The notes beneath the pieces are model-generated. The model saw nothing but the letters and a program-made list of their open reading frames with translations, was not told the DNA's origin and searched no databases. A DNA stretch of 64,000 nucleotides from Mycobacterium sp. SVM_VP21 (GTDB lineage: Bacteria; Actinomycetota; Actinomycetes; Mycobacteriales; Mycobacteriaceae): positions 2,418,001-2,482,000 of the forward strand of contig CP101406.1 in the NCBI GenBank assembly GCA_024758765.1, written 5' to 3'. Of the stretch, positions 22,501-31,716 are shown one piece after another (within the stretch, counting starts at the first letter, position 1; each line of letters begins with the position of its first letter). Made by a program: the position numbers and the translations under genes.

Positions 22501-22528
22501 ACAACGGCGGGGGCGCGCTGCAGCGTAA
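19526..22528 (+). CDS. mmpL10: RND-family lipid exporter MmpL10
   Basis: A proton-driven inner-membrane transporter that carries diacyltrehalose across the plasma membrane in the TPP and PAT pathways. The 1000-residue protein has the MmpL layout: TM1 near 12-30, a periplasmic porter domain, a TM2-6 block near 188-345, a second large periplasmic domain (about 395-815) rich in coiled-coil-like sequence, then TM8-12. Both proton-relay Asp-Tyr pairs are present, D260-Y261 ([15 protein letters not shown]) and D894-Y895 ([16 protein letters not shown]). It lies 18 nt after papA3 and about 70 nt before the PE-PPE gene. No MmpS partner is present in the island. Confidence 0.93.
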   Translation: MRRLAELVVRWPLVVIGVWIAVAAALPLTFPSLSEMAQKHPLAILPSDAPSRVTAQKMAESFEESGSEDLLLVVLTDDNGLNRADESVYRNLVDALRRDTENVVMLQDFITTPPLRPIVTSEDHKAWVVPVGVAGELGTPQSFAAFNRIGALVKHVLEQAPEGSALTAHLTGPAATVADLTVAGDHDRLPIELAIAVLVLLVLLVVYRSPITMLLPLISIGISLVIAQALVAGYSHLTNSGVSNQSNVFLSAIMAGAGTDYAVFLISRYHDQLRSGANSDQAVKGAMMSIGKVIAASAATVGITFLVISFARMGVFKTVGSSAAIGIGVAFLAALTLLPAILVLAGARGWVKPRRELTARLWRKSGIRIVRRPAAHLLASLLVLAALAGCAAFVRYNYDDRKALRSSAPSSLGYAALEQHFPVNQSIPEYILIQSPNDLRTPEALADLEQMAQRVSQVPGVAAVTGITRPTGAVPEEFRATYQAGAIGGFLADGSATISGRSSDLNRLAAGAETLATNLRDVRGQVKRLSASVQDVVNSFSSMKSQYGGDTLVQSVDTAAQLVDHVNAISNSMGWNFSAGRNMFGWIGPVLTALQGNPICDLDTSCSATRGAFEQLLGGRNQEDLDAISDLAQQLQSIPDQRSLNASINRVRTALANLTNVMQSMGMDKPGGLQTNLRSMQDGADRVAGGSRQIADGVAELVKQVKQMGTELDAAATFLLTLKNGAAQPAQAGFNIPAQLLQLDEFTEAAKIFLSPDGHSVRYLVQTELNPFSTEAMDQIDAISDAARSAQPNTALADATVSMAGYTAGLRDTRDYYQHDIRFIIIATLLVVLLTLIALLRAVVAPLYLVASVVVSYLSALGIGVLVIQFIGGQQLHWTVPPLAFVVLVAVGADYNMLLVSRMRDESPHSVRYGVIRTLSSTGGVITAAGVIFAASMCGLLFSSISTVVQGGLVIGVGILLDTFLVRTITVPAIAALVGRANWWPSRLGSRRQRRGRAAA

Positions 22529-22595
22529 GGGGGTTACTCGTGCAGGCGATCTGTGTGAAACTACAAGGCAAGCCGAGCCGTCGGGGGAGGCAGAG

Positions 22596-23726
22596 ATGAA
22601 GAAGCTCGTAGCAGGATTCTCCGCGCTGGTGACTCTGAGCACGACCGGATGCTTCGGTACCGGAGTCAGCACAGCCGACGACACGCCCGGTTACGACACG
22701 CCCGGCGGAAGCGCGAATCCATCCGGCCGCAACGCGTACGCCCTCGGCGGCGCCCACGTGCTGGGCATCCCCTACGACGAGTACATCCGCCGCGAGGGGG
22801 AGGAATGGTTCCCGGGCCTGAGGCGGCAGATCGTGCGCTACCCCGCTGGGCAGGTCCAGGGGCACGTGCTGGAGCGCCTCTTCCCCGGCATCGGCAAGCT
22901 CGATGAAGCCTTCCCCGGGTTGGGGGCGGACGGGCCCAGCATCGGTGAGTCGGTCGACGAGGGCGAGGGCACTCTCGACGCGGCGATCCGCAACGGCGGC
23001 CCCGGCACCGCGATCGGACTGTCAGAGGGCTCGTTGGTGCTCGACGCCGTGCAGGCCCGGCTGGCGACCGATCCCACCGCTCCCCCGCCGGACAAGCTGA
23101 ACTTCGCCACGTTCGGCGACCCCATCGCGCGGCACGCCTTCGGCCAGAGCTTCCTGACCGCGATGTTCCCGGTCGGATCGGTCGTTCCGGCGATGGACTA
23201 TCGCATCCCGGCTCCGGTGGAGAGCCAGTACGACACCAAGATGTTCGTCTCCGCCTACGACTCGATCGCCGACTTCCCGGACCGCCCGGACAATCTGTTG
23301 GCGCTGGCCAACACCCTGATGGGCCTGGCAACCGGCCACACCGCCGTCGCCTTCACCAACCCGGACATGGTGCCGCCGCAGAACATCAGGACAACGGTGA
23401 ACTCCAGGGGAGCGACGACAACGACCTATCTGATCCCCGAAAAACACCTTCCACTCGTTATGCCGTTGTCCTACATCGGGATTGATGAAGACACCCTCAA
23501 CAGGCTGGACGCGATACTGCTACCTCGGGTGAACGCCGCCTATTCGCGCAACGACGATCCTGCGACCGCTCCGGTCCAAGTGGACCCGATCAATGGCTTC
23601 GACCCGGCAGCCGTCACCGCACCTGCCACCCAGGCCACCTTCGGCGGCGGCGCCGACCCGTTCTCGCAGATCCTCAACGGCGCAATGTCCGTATTGTCCG
23701 GAATGTCCGGGAGCGGCAAGGGCTGA
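22596..23726 (+). CDS. PE-PPE-domain acyltransferase of the TPP/Chp2 type
   Basis: A 376-residue alpha/beta-hydrolase-fold protein without a PE or PPE N-terminal region. Residues 1-28 look like an export signal ([19 protein letters not shown]) and may end in a weak lipobox-like TTGC. The nucleophile elbow is GLSEG with S143. ADFPDRPDN (D222 or D226) and H248 supply the expected rest of the triad. In M. tuberculosis Chp2, and in the PE enzyme of TPP loci, this domain moves acyl chains between trehalose lipids on the outside of the membrane after MmpL export. GGGGGAGG precedes the ATG. Position after mmpL10 and before the FAAL supports the final assembly role. The lipoprotein idea is speculative. 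Confidence 0.87.
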   Translation: MKKLVAGFSALVTLSTTGCFGTGVSTADDTPGYDTPGGSANPSGRNAYALGGAHVLGIPYDEYIRREGEEWFPGLRRQIVRYPAGQVQGHVLERLFPGIGKLDEAFPGLGADGPSIGESVDEGEGTLDAAIRNGGPGTAIGLSEGSLVLDAVQARLATDPTAPPPDKLNFATFGDPIARHAFGQSFLTAMFPVGSVVPAMDYRIPAPVESQYDTKMFVSAYDSIADFPDRPDNLLALANTLMGLATGHTAVAFTNPDMVPPQNIRTTVNSRGATTTTYLIPEKHLPLVMPLSYIGIDEDTLNRLDAILLPRVNAAYSRNDDPATAPVQVDPINGFDPAAVTAPATQATFGGGADPFSQILNGAMSVLSGMSGSGKG

Positions 23727-23749
23727 TCGCCCGCTGGCCTACCGATTCG

Positions 23750-25501
23750 ATGAGCTATGTGACGCCTATGCCTCAGCCCTCCGTTCTATCGATGCTGCAT
23801 GGGCGTGCCAGCCTCCGGCCCCATGACGTCGCGTTCACCTTCACCAACTACGACGGAGACTGGGAGGGAGTTCGCGAGGACGTCACCTGGTCACAGCTGT
23901 CGCGCCGGACATTCAACGTGGCACGCGAGCTCAGCTTCCACGGATCCGTGGGCGACCGGGCAGTGATCCTGGCACCGCAGTCGCTGGATTACATCGCGGC
24001 GTTTCTGGGATCGATGCAGGCTGGATTGATCGCCGTCCCACTCCCGTTGCCACACCGCGGCTCGCGTCATGAGCGGGTGGGTGCGGTCCTGGCCGACGCA
24101 GCGCCTGCGGTGGTCCTGACCACGTCCGCGGTCGCGCAAGACGTCGCCGAATACGTTGATGCGGCCCGCCTGGACACCGTGCCGAAGATCGTCGAGATCG
24201 ACTCGATGCATCTCGATGTCGACAGCGAAATCAGTTTCCGGGCGACTGATTTGCCGAGCACCGCATATCTGCAGTACAGCTCCGGATCGACCCGGCAGCC
24301 AGCCGGGGTGATGATCTCGCATACCAACCTGCAGACGAATTTCGAGCAGTTGATGCGAAGCTACTTCGCTGGAACCACAGTCCCGTCGGATACCACCATG
24401 GTGTCGTGGCTGCCGTTTTACCACGACATGGGTTTGGTACTCGGGGTCTGCGCACCGATCCTGGGCGGTTTCCGCGGCGAGCTGACCAGCCCGGTTTCGT
24501 TCCTGGAAAGGCCGGCCCGATGGATCCAGGCACTGGCGCGAAATCCGCACAGCTGGTCGGCGGCACCGAACTTCGCCTTCGACCTGGCCGCGCGCAAGAC
24601 AACCGACGCCGACCTGAACGGATTGGACCTCGGCGGCGTGCTGGGCGTCATCAGCGGCGCCGAGCGTGTCGAGGCGGCCACCCTGGAACGCTTTGTCGAC
24701 CGGTTCGCACACTTCAATTTCCGGGACGAGATGATGCGGCCCTCCTACGGTTTGGCCGAAGCGACCGTCTTCGTAGCGGCCAACACCTGGAGCGAGGCAG
24801 CACCGGCGGCACATTTCGATGTCGTTGAGCTGGGTGCAGGCCGCGCTCAGCGGTGCATGCCCGGGCAGGGCACTGCACTGGTCCCCTACCGCGTGCCGCA
24901 GTCGCCCACGCTGCGGATCGTCAACAGTGACACCCACCGTGAGTGCCCGCCGGGCGTGGTGGGCGAGATCTGGGTGCATGGCGCCAATGTCGCCGACGGC
25001 TATTGGCGCAAGCCACCTGAGGAGCAGCACTGCTTTGGCGTCACGCTCGCCGAACCGTCGCCGGGCACGCCCGAGGCGCCCTGGCTACGCACCGGCGACC
25101 AAGGATTTCTCGACGAGGGTGAGCTCTTCATCGTCGGCCGCATCAAGGATCTGTTGATCATCCGCGGACGCAACTACTATCCCGAGGACATCGAGGCGAC
25201 GGTCCAACAGATCACCGCGGGTCGGGTCGCGGCGATAGCCGTCCGGACCGGCGATACCGAGAAGCTGGTCACCATCATCGAGATCAAGCAGCGCGACGTT
25301 GCCGGCGAGGCAGCAAACCAGCATCTCGCCCGCGTCGCCCGCGAGGTCACTGCAGCGATCTCCACGGAGCACGGCCTGACCGTCGGAGACCTTGTCCTGG
25401 TGGCGCCCGGCGAGATCCCCACCACGACGAGCGGCAAGATCCGGCGCGCCGCCTGCGTCGAGCAGCACCGCCGGAACGAGTTCACCCGGCTGGACGCCTG
25501 A
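23750..25501 (+). CDS. fadD23: fatty-acyl-AMP ligase, FadD23-like
   Basis: Adenylates a fatty acid and hands it to the PKS, providing the starter chain. The 583-residue product carries [15 protein letters not shown] near residue 178, [32 protein letters not shown] near 330, [26 protein letters not shown] and the catalytic Lys in [10 protein letters not shown]. These match FadD23 and other FAAL enzymes of mycobacterial lipid loci rather than acyl-CoA ligases. Start choice is uncertain: ATGs at 23750 and 23768 and a GTG at 23759 are all possible, none with a strong ribosome site. It follows the PE-PPE gene by 23 nt and converges on the metallopeptidase gene with a 20-bp overlap. Confidence 0.9.
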   Translation: MSYVTPMPQPSVLSMLHGRASLRPHDVAFTFTNYDGDWEGVREDVTWSQLSRRTFNVARELSFHGSVGDRAVILAPQSLDYIAAFLGSMQAGLIAVPLPLPHRGSRHERVGAVLADAAPAVVLTTSAVAQDVAEYVDAARLDTVPKIVEIDSMHLDVDSEISFRATDLPSTAYLQYSSGSTRQPAGVMISHTNLQTNFEQLMRSYFAGTTVPSDTTMVSWLPFYHDMGLVLGVCAPILGGFRGELTSPVSFLERPARWIQALARNPHSWSAAPNFAFDLAARKTTDADLNGLDLGGVLGVISGAERVEAATLERFVDRFAHFNFRDEMMRPSYGLAEATVFVAANTWSEAAPAAHFDVVELGAGRAQRCMPGQGTALVPYRVPQSPTLRIVNSDTHRECPPGVVGEIWVHGANVADGYWRKPPEEQHCFGVTLAEPSPGTPEAPWLRTGDQGFLDEGELFIVGRIKDLLIIRGRNYYPEDIEATVQQITAGRVAAIAVRTGDTEKLVTIIEIKQRDVAGEAANQHLARVAREVTAAISTEHGLTVGDLVLVAPGEIPTTTSGKIRRAACVEQHRRNEFTRLDA

Positions 25502-26258
25502 GACCGTCGGCCCAGCGCTGCCACTCGTCGAGCAGCTCGGGCAGATCCACCCCGAGCACCATCGGCACCGCCACGGCCGGCGGCACATGTCCGGGACCGC
25601 AGGCGGTCAGATAGAGCTCGCGCAGCTTGACCGTACCGAAGCGCTCGGCCACGAAACGAGCGAAGTCCCAGGCCCGGTCATAGGCCTGTACCCGCCGCGG
25701 TCCGGGAGCATCCAGGTCGGCATCCGACGGCAACGCCAGCACCGGTCCGGTCGGCCCGATCGCCAGATCCCCGGTGGGTCGTGCAACGAAATCGGCTACC
25801 CCCTCGGTGAGCCAGCGCGGCGCATCGAACGCGGTGTCCGTTCGGGCGGCGAAGTGAAAAAGCTCATGGGTCAACACGATTCGCAGTGCCGGAGTGCTCA
25901 TCGCAGCTGCGCCGGGCGCGAAGACGATCCGTTGACCAGTTACCGTCCGACGCTCCGGATCCACCCGCTCGGCGACCGCGACCGCGGCGACATCCGACCA
26001 CTGCGCAACATCCGCGCTGTCGTGGCCGGCCAGCTCGACGAACTGCTGATCCGACCCGGTGGCCGTCACCTGGATGCGATGCGACCAGTCGGTCCCCCAG
26101 AACGCTTCGACCGCGTCGACGGCACTGCCGATGTTTGCGGCCACCCGCGACAGCAGTTCTTCGCCGGGCTTGCCGCCGAGATTCTCCAGGATGACGCTGC
26201 GATCGTCGCCCACGATCAGCGGCACGACCGCCGGCCGGCGAGCAGCTGCGCCCAACAA
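25482..26258 (-). CDS. membrane-anchored gluzincin-like metallopeptidase (Rv2189c homologue)
   Basis: A protein of unknown target corresponding in position and size (258 residues from the TTG at 26258) to M. tuberculosis Rv2189c. It holds HELFH (H131, E132, H135), and WLTEG follows 16 residues later with E152, the zinc-ligand pattern of HExxH...E peptidases. Upstream of the TTG the same frame keeps reading from just after the ripC stop as an Arg-rich then hydrophobic stretch (RRAIRRLLAALLVVELISG...), a typical signal anchor, yet holds no ATG, GTG or TTG. The true start therefore probably lies between 26325 and 26258. It follows ripC on the same strand and is likely cotranscribed. Confidence 0.72.
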   Translation of the reverse strand: MLGAAARRPAVVPLIVGDDRSVILENLGGKPGEELLSRVAANIGSAVDAVEAFWGTDWSHRIQVTATGSDQQFVELAGHDSADVAQWSDVAAVAVAERVDPERRTVTGQRIVFAPGAAAMSTPALRIVLTHELFHFAARTDTAFDAPRWLTEGVADFVARPTGDLAIGPTGPVLALPSDADLDAPGPRRVQAYDRAWDFARFVAERFGTVKLRELYLTACGPGHVPPAVAVPMVLGVDLPELLDEWQRWADGLRRPAG

Positions 26259-26322
26259 GACGACACCACTGATCAGCTCGACAACCAGCAGCGCCGCAAG
26301 CAGGCGGCGGATGGCCCGGCGC

Positions 26323-27474
26323 TCAGTAACGGCGGGCGTTGTGGATCGGGCCGGACGAGTTCATCGGAACCACCCGGACCGGCTGACCGTAGGTGGACGA
26401 GTGGATCATCATGCCGTCGCCGACGTAGATGCCCGAGTGCGACGCGTCCGAATAGAAGGTCAGCACGTCACCGGGCTGCAGGTCTGACAGCGACACCGCC
26501 TGCCCGCCGTTGGCCTGCGCCTGGCTGGAGTGCGGCAGGTTGATGCCGGCCTGGTGGAACGCCCACATCACCAGTCCCGAGCAGTCGAATCCGCCCGGCG
26601 CTGCCCCGCCCCAGACGTAGGGCGTGCCGACCTGAGTCAACGCTGCCTGCACGGCGGTCGCGGCGGACCCGCCACCGGGAGCGGCCATTGCCATGTCCAT
26701 CGGGGGCGGCGCGTCGGATCCGGGCATCGGGAATCCTGGGAAACCGGGTGCCGGCGGCATGCCCTCGGGGGCGGGCTCGCCCGGTACCGCTTCGGGCCCT
26801 GCGCCGGGTGCGGCCATCGCCGTGCGCTGCTGCGGCGTCAGTGCGTAGTACTGCGATTTCACCACCGAGATCTGCAGCTGCAGCCGGCTCTGGCGGGCCT
26901 GCAGCTCGGCGCGGACCGCAGCGGCCTGCTCGGCTGCCGTCCGGGCGTCGTCAGCCGACTTGGCGGAGGCCTGTTCAGCCTGATTGGCCTGCTCGCTGGC
27001 GGCACGGAAACGGTCCAGCTGCACCGCCAGATCGCCGGCAACCACCCGCTGCACACCGAGCTTGTCGATCAGTTGCTGCGGCGATTCGGCGGTCAGGATG
27101 GCGTCCGCGCCGCCGACGCGGCCACCCATGTAGGTGGTGGCGGCAAAGCGATTGACGGCCGCCCGGTAGGTGGACAGTTGATCCCGGGCCGCATCCAGGG
27201 CAGCTTGATCGGCGTTGTGCGCGTTGTCCGCGGCCTGCTGCGCGGCGAGCTTCTCGTCGAGGTTGAGCTGCGCGGTGTGCATGGCCTCGGTGGTCTGCTC
27301 GGCCTGCCGGGACAGTTCGCTAAGTTTCGCCAGGGCGTCGTCAGCGGGGTCAGCATGGACGCTTCCGACCAACACACTGCTCAAAGTGGTGACACCGGCC
27401 ACCAAACCGACCGCGGCGCCGAGGGCAGGGCGCCTCCATGCACGCAGACGCCACTGCATACGTTCGAGCTCCAA
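26323..27474 (-). CDS. ripC: secreted NlpC/P60 peptidoglycan endopeptidase RipC
   Basis: Cleaves the D-Glu to meso-DAP bond in peptidoglycan stems. The 383-residue product has a signal peptide (residues 1-41, ending near SVHA), a long coiled-coil region at 45-205, a Pro/Gly/Met-rich linker at 222-268 and a C-terminal NlpC/P60 domain. Catalytic residues are C298 (GGFDCSGLV), H346 (DASHSGIY) and H358. The coiled coil is the segment through which RipC is controlled by the FtsEX complex. The TTG at 27474 is chosen over the ATG at 27459 because AAGGA lies 7 nt ahead and the N-terminus then aligns with the family. A hairpin sits in the leader. Confidence 0.92.
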   Translation of the reverse strand: MELERMQWRLRAWRRPALGAAVGLVAGVTTLSSVLVGSVHADPADDALAKLSELSRQAEQTTEAMHTAQLNLDEKLAAQQAADNAHNADQAALDAARDQLSTYRAAVNRFAATTYMGGRVGGADAILTAESPQQLIDKLGVQRVVAGDLAVQLDRFRAASEQANQAEQASAKSADDARTAAEQAAAVRAELQARQSRLQLQISVVKSQYYALTPQQRTAMAAPGAGPEAVPGEPAPEGMPPAPGFPGFPMPGSDAPPPMDMAMAAPGGGSAATAVQAALTQVGTPYVWGGAAPGGFDCSGLVMWAFHQAGINLPHSSQAQANGGQAVSLSDLQPGDVLTFYSDASHSGIYVGDGMMIHSSTYGQPVRVVPMNSSGPIHNARRY

Positions 27475-27499
27475 GATTGCATCCTTAACACTGCCCAGG

Positions 27500-27522
27500 G
27501 CGGTACAGGGGGTATACCGCCG
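27500..27522 (-). promoter_or_regulatory. leader hairpin or operator ahead of ripC
   Basis: GGCGGTA (27500-27506) and TACCGCC (27516-27522) are perfect 7-bp arms around a 9-nt G-rich spacer, 26 nt upstream of the ripC TTG. GTAAC/GTTAC cores lie a little further upstream (near 27547 and 27590). This may be a 5'-UTR structure or a protein site; the regulator is not identified. Confidence 0.4.
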
Positions 27523-27643
27523 CCGAAACGTAAGGTCTCGAATAGGTTACGGAATGGCAACGTCGTTGTCCATCACGAATTGCCGACAGTAACAGTCAGG
27601 ATTGTGAAAGTTCTAAGGCCTGTTCGCTCGGATCCAGCCCTGA

Positions 27644-27910
27644 TCAGGCCACGCCCGAGCGCCGCACCGGCCCGCGCTCCCGGCGGATCGGGACCAGCCG
27701 CAGTCGCGGCGCCATCCCGGCCTCGGCGAGCACATCCAGCGCCGCCCGCTCGTCTTCGAGCAGCTCGTTGGGCACACCCAACAAGACGCTGACCACACAG
27801 TCCCGGCACGCAGGTCCGCGCACTGCACAGTCATCGCAGTCGATCACCATCGGATCCGAATCCGCCCGGCGCGCGCCGTGGCCATCCGAGTGTCCCGAGA
27901 TCTGTCCCAT
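27644..27910 (-). CDS. small four-cysteine protein of unknown function
   Basis: An 88-residue protein divergent from the exonuclease fusion gene. Residues 21-43 hold CDDC and CRDC spaced by seven residues, a likely metal-binding pair, followed by VVSVLLGVPNELLEDERAALDVLAEAGM, which predicts a helix. GAGAGGA lies 6 nt before the ATG at 27910. A second possible start is the Met just before VIDCDDC. The CxxC...CxxC-VVSVLLG pattern recurs in small actinobacterial proteins, to my recollection, but no function is known to me. It ends about 170 nt upstream of ripC on the same strand. Confidence 0.7.
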   Translation of the reverse strand: MGQISGHSDGHGARRADSDPMVIDCDDCAVRGPACRDCVVSVLLGVPNELLEDERAALDVLAEAGMAPRLRLVPIRRERGPVRRSGVA

Positions 27911-28037
27911 GACGATTCCTCTCGATCAGTTGCCCGCACGCTAACTCCGGGCACCGACAACCTGGCGTCATTGCGGCGGTCCAGCTTCGCCTCTCCTCCG
28001 TCGAGGCTTGCTAACCGTCGGTGTCGGTGCGTGCACC

Positions 28038-28043
28038 TACGGT
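28038..28043 (+). promoter_or_regulatory. -10 box of a leaderless mRNA (exonuclease/GIY-YIG gene)
   Basis: TACGGT ends 6 nt before the ATG at 28050, so the ATG sits exactly at the predicted +1. There is no ribosome site. This decides against the upstream TTG at 28008. Confidence 0.55.
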
Positions 28044-28049
28044 TCGACC

Positions 28050-29948
28050 ATGACCACCGGCTCTGGCACACAGCAGCTGAGCTTCCCCCCTTTCGAAGCC
28101 CAGCTCGAAGCCGAATTCGACGCCGCCCCGGCCGACCTGCGCGACACCACTTTCGTGGTGGTAGACCTGGAGACCACCGGCGGCCGGGCCTCGCCAAAAG
28201 GGGACGACGAAGCGGACGCCATCACCGAGATCGGCGCGATCAAAGTGCGTGGCGGAGTGGTCGAGGGTGAGTTCGCCACGTTGATCAACCCGCAGCGTGG
28301 CATTCCGCCGCAAATCGTCCGGCTGACCGGCATCACCACCGCCATGGTCTACGAAGCGCCCACGATCGATACCGTGCTGCCGTCCTTCCTGGAGTTCGCC
28401 GGTTTCGACCGCGGGTCGGTGCTGGTCGCCCACAACGCCGGGTTCGACGTCGGGTTCTTGACCGCCGCCGCACGACGCTGCGATCTGGCCTGGCCGCGGC
28501 CGCCCGTACTGTGCACGGTGCGGCTGGCACGCCGGGCGCTCAGCCGCGACGAGGCACCCAGTGTCCGGCTTGCCGAGCTGTCCCGACTGTTCGCGGTGAG
28601 CACCACCCCCACCCACCGGGCACTCGACGACGCCCGCGCCACCGTCGACGTCCTGCACGCGCTGATCGAGCGGCTAGGCAACCAGCAGGTCAACACCTTC
28701 GTCGACCTGCGTGCCTACCTGTCGCACACGACACCGGCCCAGCGCCGCAAGCGCAGCCTGGCCGTCGGGCTGCCGGAGCTGCCCGGGGTCTACCTGTTCC
28801 GCGGCCCGTCTGACGAAGTGCTCTACATCGGCACCTCCACCAACCTGCGCCGCCGGGTCGCGCAGTATTTCAACGGCTCGGAACGCCGTAGCCGCATCGC
28901 CGAGATGGTGGCGTTGGCCACCCGGATCGATCACGTCGAATGCGCGCATCCGCTGGAGGCCGGGGTGCGCGAACTACGACTGCTGGCCGCGGCCGCTCCG
29001 CCCTACAACCGACGATCGAAGTTTCCCCGACGGTGGTGGTGGATCACGCTTTCAGGCGAGGCTTTTCCTCGCCTGACCGTGGTGCGCACTCCGCGCCAAT
29101 ACCGGGTCATCGGACCGTTCCGTTCTCGGGCTGACGCCGCCGAGGCCGCCGCCCTGTTTTCGCGGTTCACCGGAATCCGAACCTGCACAACGCGATTGGG
29201 CCGGACCAGTCGGCACTCCTGCCCGCCGGCCGAAGTCAGCCCCTGCCCAGCGACGGCGAACACCACCGCAGACGAGTACGCCGAAGCGGTCCGGCGTGCG
29301 GCCGCGTTGCTCGACGGCGCCGACAACGCCGCGCTGGGCGCCGCGGTGCAGCAGGTGAACACGCTGGCTGATCGCGGGCACTACGAAAGTGCGGCACGGC
29401 TGCGCGACCGCACTGCGGCAGCCATCGATGCCCTATGGCGTAGCCAACGCGCCCGCGCCCTGGTGGCCCTGCCCGAGCTGGTGGCCGCAGCGCCGGATGG
29501 CACCGGCGGCTGGCACCTCGCGGTGATCCGCCACGGCCGGCTGGCTGCCGCGGGGTGCGCTGCGCGCGGTGTCCCGCCGATGCCCGTCGTCGATGCGATC
29601 ACGCTGGGAGCCGAGACGGTGCTGCCCGAGCCGGCGCCGTTGGCCGGGGCTCTGGTCGAGGAGACCATGCTCATCGCCCGCTGGCTGGCAGCTCCCGGGG
29701 TGCGCATCGTGCGCGTCGCGTCGACCGAAGGTGCCACCGAGGCCGAGGGATGGACTTCCCCGCTGGCTTCGGCCGGGCCGTGGACGTCGTGGGCGGCGCT
29801 GGCTCGCTCGGCGCGGCTGGCCTCAGAGCTGAGCGCCGAAGCGGACCCAACGGGCCAACAACTGTTCGGCCGCGCCGCTGTCGATCGCCTCGACCGCCCG
29901 CGCCAGCCCGTCTTCCCAGGCCGGCAGCCACTCAGCACCGCTGGATAG
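28050..29948 (+). CDS. DEDDh 3'-5' exonuclease fused to a UvrC-like GIY-YIG nuclease domain
   Basis: The Rv2191-type fusion, 632 residues from the ATG at 28050. The N-terminal exonuclease (DNA polymerase III epsilon-like) has [10 protein letters not shown] (D39, E41), [11 protein letters not shown] (D133) and [12 protein letters not shown] (H189, D194). A GIY-YIG domain follows: LPGVYLFRG at 244-252, [17 protein letters not shown] at 258-274. Then comes a UvrC/Cho-like region with a UvrB-interaction-like helix ([18 protein letters not shown]). The fusion suggests nick-and-trim DNA repair, but the physiological role is not settled. The last 126 bp are antisense to the end of trpD and encode a Pro/Arg-rich tail ([15 protein letters not shown]) without recognisable domain sequence. 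Confidence 0.9.
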   Translation: MTTGSGTQQLSFPPFEAQLEAEFDAAPADLRDTTFVVVDLETTGGRASPKGDDEADAITEIGAIKVRGGVVEGEFATLINPQRGIPPQIVRLTGITTAMVYEAPTIDTVLPSFLEFAGFDRGSVLVAHNAGFDVGFLTAAARRCDLAWPRPPVLCTVRLARRALSRDEAPSVRLAELSRLFAVSTTPTHRALDDARATVDVLHALIERLGNQQVNTFVDLRAYLSHTTPAQRRKRSLAVGLPELPGVYLFRGPSDEVLYIGTSTNLRRRVAQYFNGSERRSRIAEMVALATRIDHVECAHPLEAGVRELRLLAAAAPPYNRRSKFPRRWWWITLSGEAFPRLTVVRTPRQYRVIGPFRSRADAAEAAALFSRFTGIRTCTTRLGRTSRHSCPPAEVSPCPATANTTADEYAEAVRRAAALLDGADNAALGAAVQQVNTLADRGHYESAARLRDRTAAAIDALWRSQRARALVALPELVAAAPDGTGGWHLAVIRHGRLAAAGCAARGVPPMPVVDAITLGAETVLPEPAPLAGALVEETMLIARWLAAPGVRIVRVASTEGATEAEGWTSPLASAGPWTSWAALARSARLASELSAEADPTGQQLFGRAAVDRLDRPRQPVFPGRQPLSTAG

Positions 29949-30905
29949 CCCCGCGTGGGCCACGATCGCGCCGGCCGCGTTGAGCACCACGGCGTCACGC
30001 ACCGCACCCGTGGTTCCGGCGAGCACCGAGCGGGCCTCCTCGGCGTTGGCCTGCGCGTCCCCACCGAGTAGCTCGCCGACCTCTGCGCGCGCGAATCCGA
30101 AACCGGCCGGGTCGAACGTCAACCGGTCGATGGTGCCGGCCTGCACCCGCCAGATCGTGCTGGTTGTGGTGGTGGTGAGTTCGTCGAGGCCGTCGTCACC
30201 GTGCACCACCAGCACGCTGGAGCGCCGCGCCGCGAACACACCGGCCATTACTTCGGCCAACTCCCCGAACGCGCACCCGATCAGCCCGGCCCGCGGCCGC
30301 GCCGGGTTGGTCAGCGGACCCAGCAGGTTGAACACCGTCGGGACGCCGATCTCGCGCCGTGCCACCGAGGCATTGCGATACGACGGCTGAAACTGCGGGG
30401 CGAAGCAGAATCCGATACCGACCTCGGCGACACTGCGCGCCACCTCGTCGGGACCCAGGTCGATGCGCACCCCCAGCGCCTCCAGGGTGTCGGCGCCCCC
30501 GGACAGCGAGCTCGCCGACCGGTTGCCGTGTTTGACCACCGGCACGCCGGCGGCGGCCACCACGATCGCCGCCATGGTGGACAGGTTCACCGTGTTGGCG
30601 CCATCCCCGCCGGTGCCCACCACGTCGACGGTGTCGGTACCGATCTTGTCGGTGGGCACCTTGCGTCCGAAGGACAGCATGACGTCGGCCAGCTCGCCGA
30701 CTTCGGCGGCGGTCGGGCCCTTCATCTGCATCGCCACCCCGAACGCCGCAATCTGCGCAGAGGTGGCGGCGCCGGCCATGATCTGCTCCATCGCCCAGGC
30801 GGCCTGCCCCCGGGGTAGGTCGCTACCGGACGTCAGGCCGCCCAGGACCTGTCGCCACTGCACTATTTGCGCTGTCGGCTGCGCCGCACTACCTGGCTCG
30901 ACCAC
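29823..30905 (-). CDS. trpD: anthranilate phosphoribosyltransferase
   Basis: Transfers phosphoribose from PRPP to anthranilate, the second committed step of tryptophan synthesis. The 360-residue product has the PRPP-binding [37 protein letters not shown] and the metal-binding [11 protein letters not shown]. It starts at a GTG (30905) and is not part of a trp operon here, as in other mycobacteria. Its 3' end overlaps the exonuclease fusion by 126 bp in antisense. It is divergent from ctaE across 170 bp. Confidence 0.95.
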   Translation of the reverse strand: MVEPGSAAQPTAQIVQWRQVLGGLTSGSDLPRGQAAWAMEQIMAGAATSAQIAAFGVAMQMKGPTAAEVGELADVMLSFGRKVPTDKIGTDTVDVVGTGGDGANTVNLSTMAAIVVAAAGVPVVKHGNRSASSLSGGADTLEALGVRIDLGPDEVARSVAEVGIGFCFAPQFQPSYRNASVARREIGVPTVFNLLGPLTNPARPRAGLIGCAFGELAEVMAGVFAARRSSVLVVHGDDGLDELTTTTTSTIWRVQAGTIDRLTFDPAGFGFARAEVGELLGGDAQANAEEARSVLAGTTGAVRDAVVLNAAGAIVAHAGLSSGAEWLPAWEDGLARAVEAIDSGAAEQLLARWVRFGAQL

Positions 30906-31063
30906 GCGCCGATCGTCGCACGCGGCCTCCGTGACACCAAAGCCAACCGGAAACCGGGCGCGAACAGAGCGCTAACAGTGCGCTCACGAGCGCGTAACGG
31001 CACAGACAACACCAGTTCAAACGAATTGCCAGCCCCGGGTGGAGATCTACAACTACATAGCGT

Positions 31064-31069
31064 CATACT
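31064..31069 (+). promoter_or_regulatory. -10 box of a leaderless ctaE-qcrCAB mRNA
   Basis: CATACT ends 6 nt before the GTG at 31076, which puts the start codon at +1. No ribosome site precedes the GTG. This would be the main promoter of the cytochrome bc1 operon. Confidence 0.55.
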
Positions 31070-31075
31070 TGCGGG

Positions 31076-31687
31076 GTGACGAGCGCTGTGGGGTCCTCGG
31101 GTACTGCCATTACTTCTCGTGTGCATTCGCTGAACCGTCCCAACATGGTCAGCGTCGGCACCATCGTGTGGCTGTCCAGTGAATTGATGTTCTTTGCCGG
31201 TTTGTTCGCGATGTACTTCACGGCACGCGCGCAATCCGGGGGCGCCTGGCCGCCACCACCAACCGAGTTGAACCTTGCACTGGCGGTCCCGGTGACCCTG
31301 GTGCTGATCGCGTCATCGTTCACCTGCCAGATGGGTGTCTTCGCCGCCGAGCGCGGCGACGTGTTCGGGCTGCGCCGGTGGTACCTCCTGACCTTCCTCA
31401 TGGGCCTGTTCTTCGTCTGTGGTCAGGCCTACGAGTACTCCCACCTGATCGCGCACGGCACCACCATCCCGTCGAGCGCCTACGGCACGGTGTTCTACCT
31501 GACCACCGGGTTCCACGGCCTGCACGTCATCGGTGGATTGGTCGCCTTCATCTTCTTGATGCTGCGCACCACCATGAGCAAGTTCACCCCGGCTCAGGCC
31601 ACCGCCTCGATCGTCGTGTCCTACTACTGGCACTTCGTCGACATCGTGTGGATCGCACTGTTCGCCACGATCTACTTCATCCGATGA
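31076..31687 (+). CDS. ctaE: cytochrome c oxidase subunit III
   Basis: Subunit III of the aa3-type cytochrome c oxidase, a membrane protein of the bc1-aa3 supercomplex. 203 residues with five strong helices. Typical subunit III segments are [17 protein letters not shown], the Glu-bearing [21 protein letters not shown] and [19 protein letters not shown]. The GTG start is supported by its -10 box. qcrC follows at once: an ATGA overlap is possible, but a better start lies 30 nt further on. The catalytic subunit I gene is not in this window. Confidence 0.96.
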   Translation: MTSAVGSSGTAITSRVHSLNRPNMVSVGTIVWLSSELMFFAGLFAMYFTARAQSGGAWPPPPTELNLALAVPVTLVLIASSFTCQMGVFAAERGDVFGLRRWYLLTFLMGLFFVCGQAYEYSHLIAHGTTIPSSAYGTVFYLTTGFHGLHVIGGLVAFIFLMLRTTMSKFTPAQATASIVVSYYWHFVDIVWIALFATIYFIR

Positions 31688-31716
31688 GCAACCGCCCGAT
31701 GAACAGGAGTGTCCGG

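Noticed and set aside
21434..22684. 416-residue minus-strand frame within mmpL10
   Set aside because: Asp/His/Gln-rich antisense product; the plus strand carries both MmpL Asp-Tyr motifs and helices.
4836..25501. PAT (polyacyltrehalose) or sulfolipid locus
   Set aside because: PapA3, MmpL10 and Chp2-like genes fit PAT, but the PKS is bimodular with malonyl-type ATs rather than the monomodular Pks3/4 or Pks2, so TPP fits better.
27475..27640. c-di-AMP (ydaO-type) riboswitch ahead of ripC
   Set aside because: NlpC/P60 genes often have one, but the conserved ydaO blocks could not be recognised; only a simple hairpin was seen. A covariance-model scan would decide.
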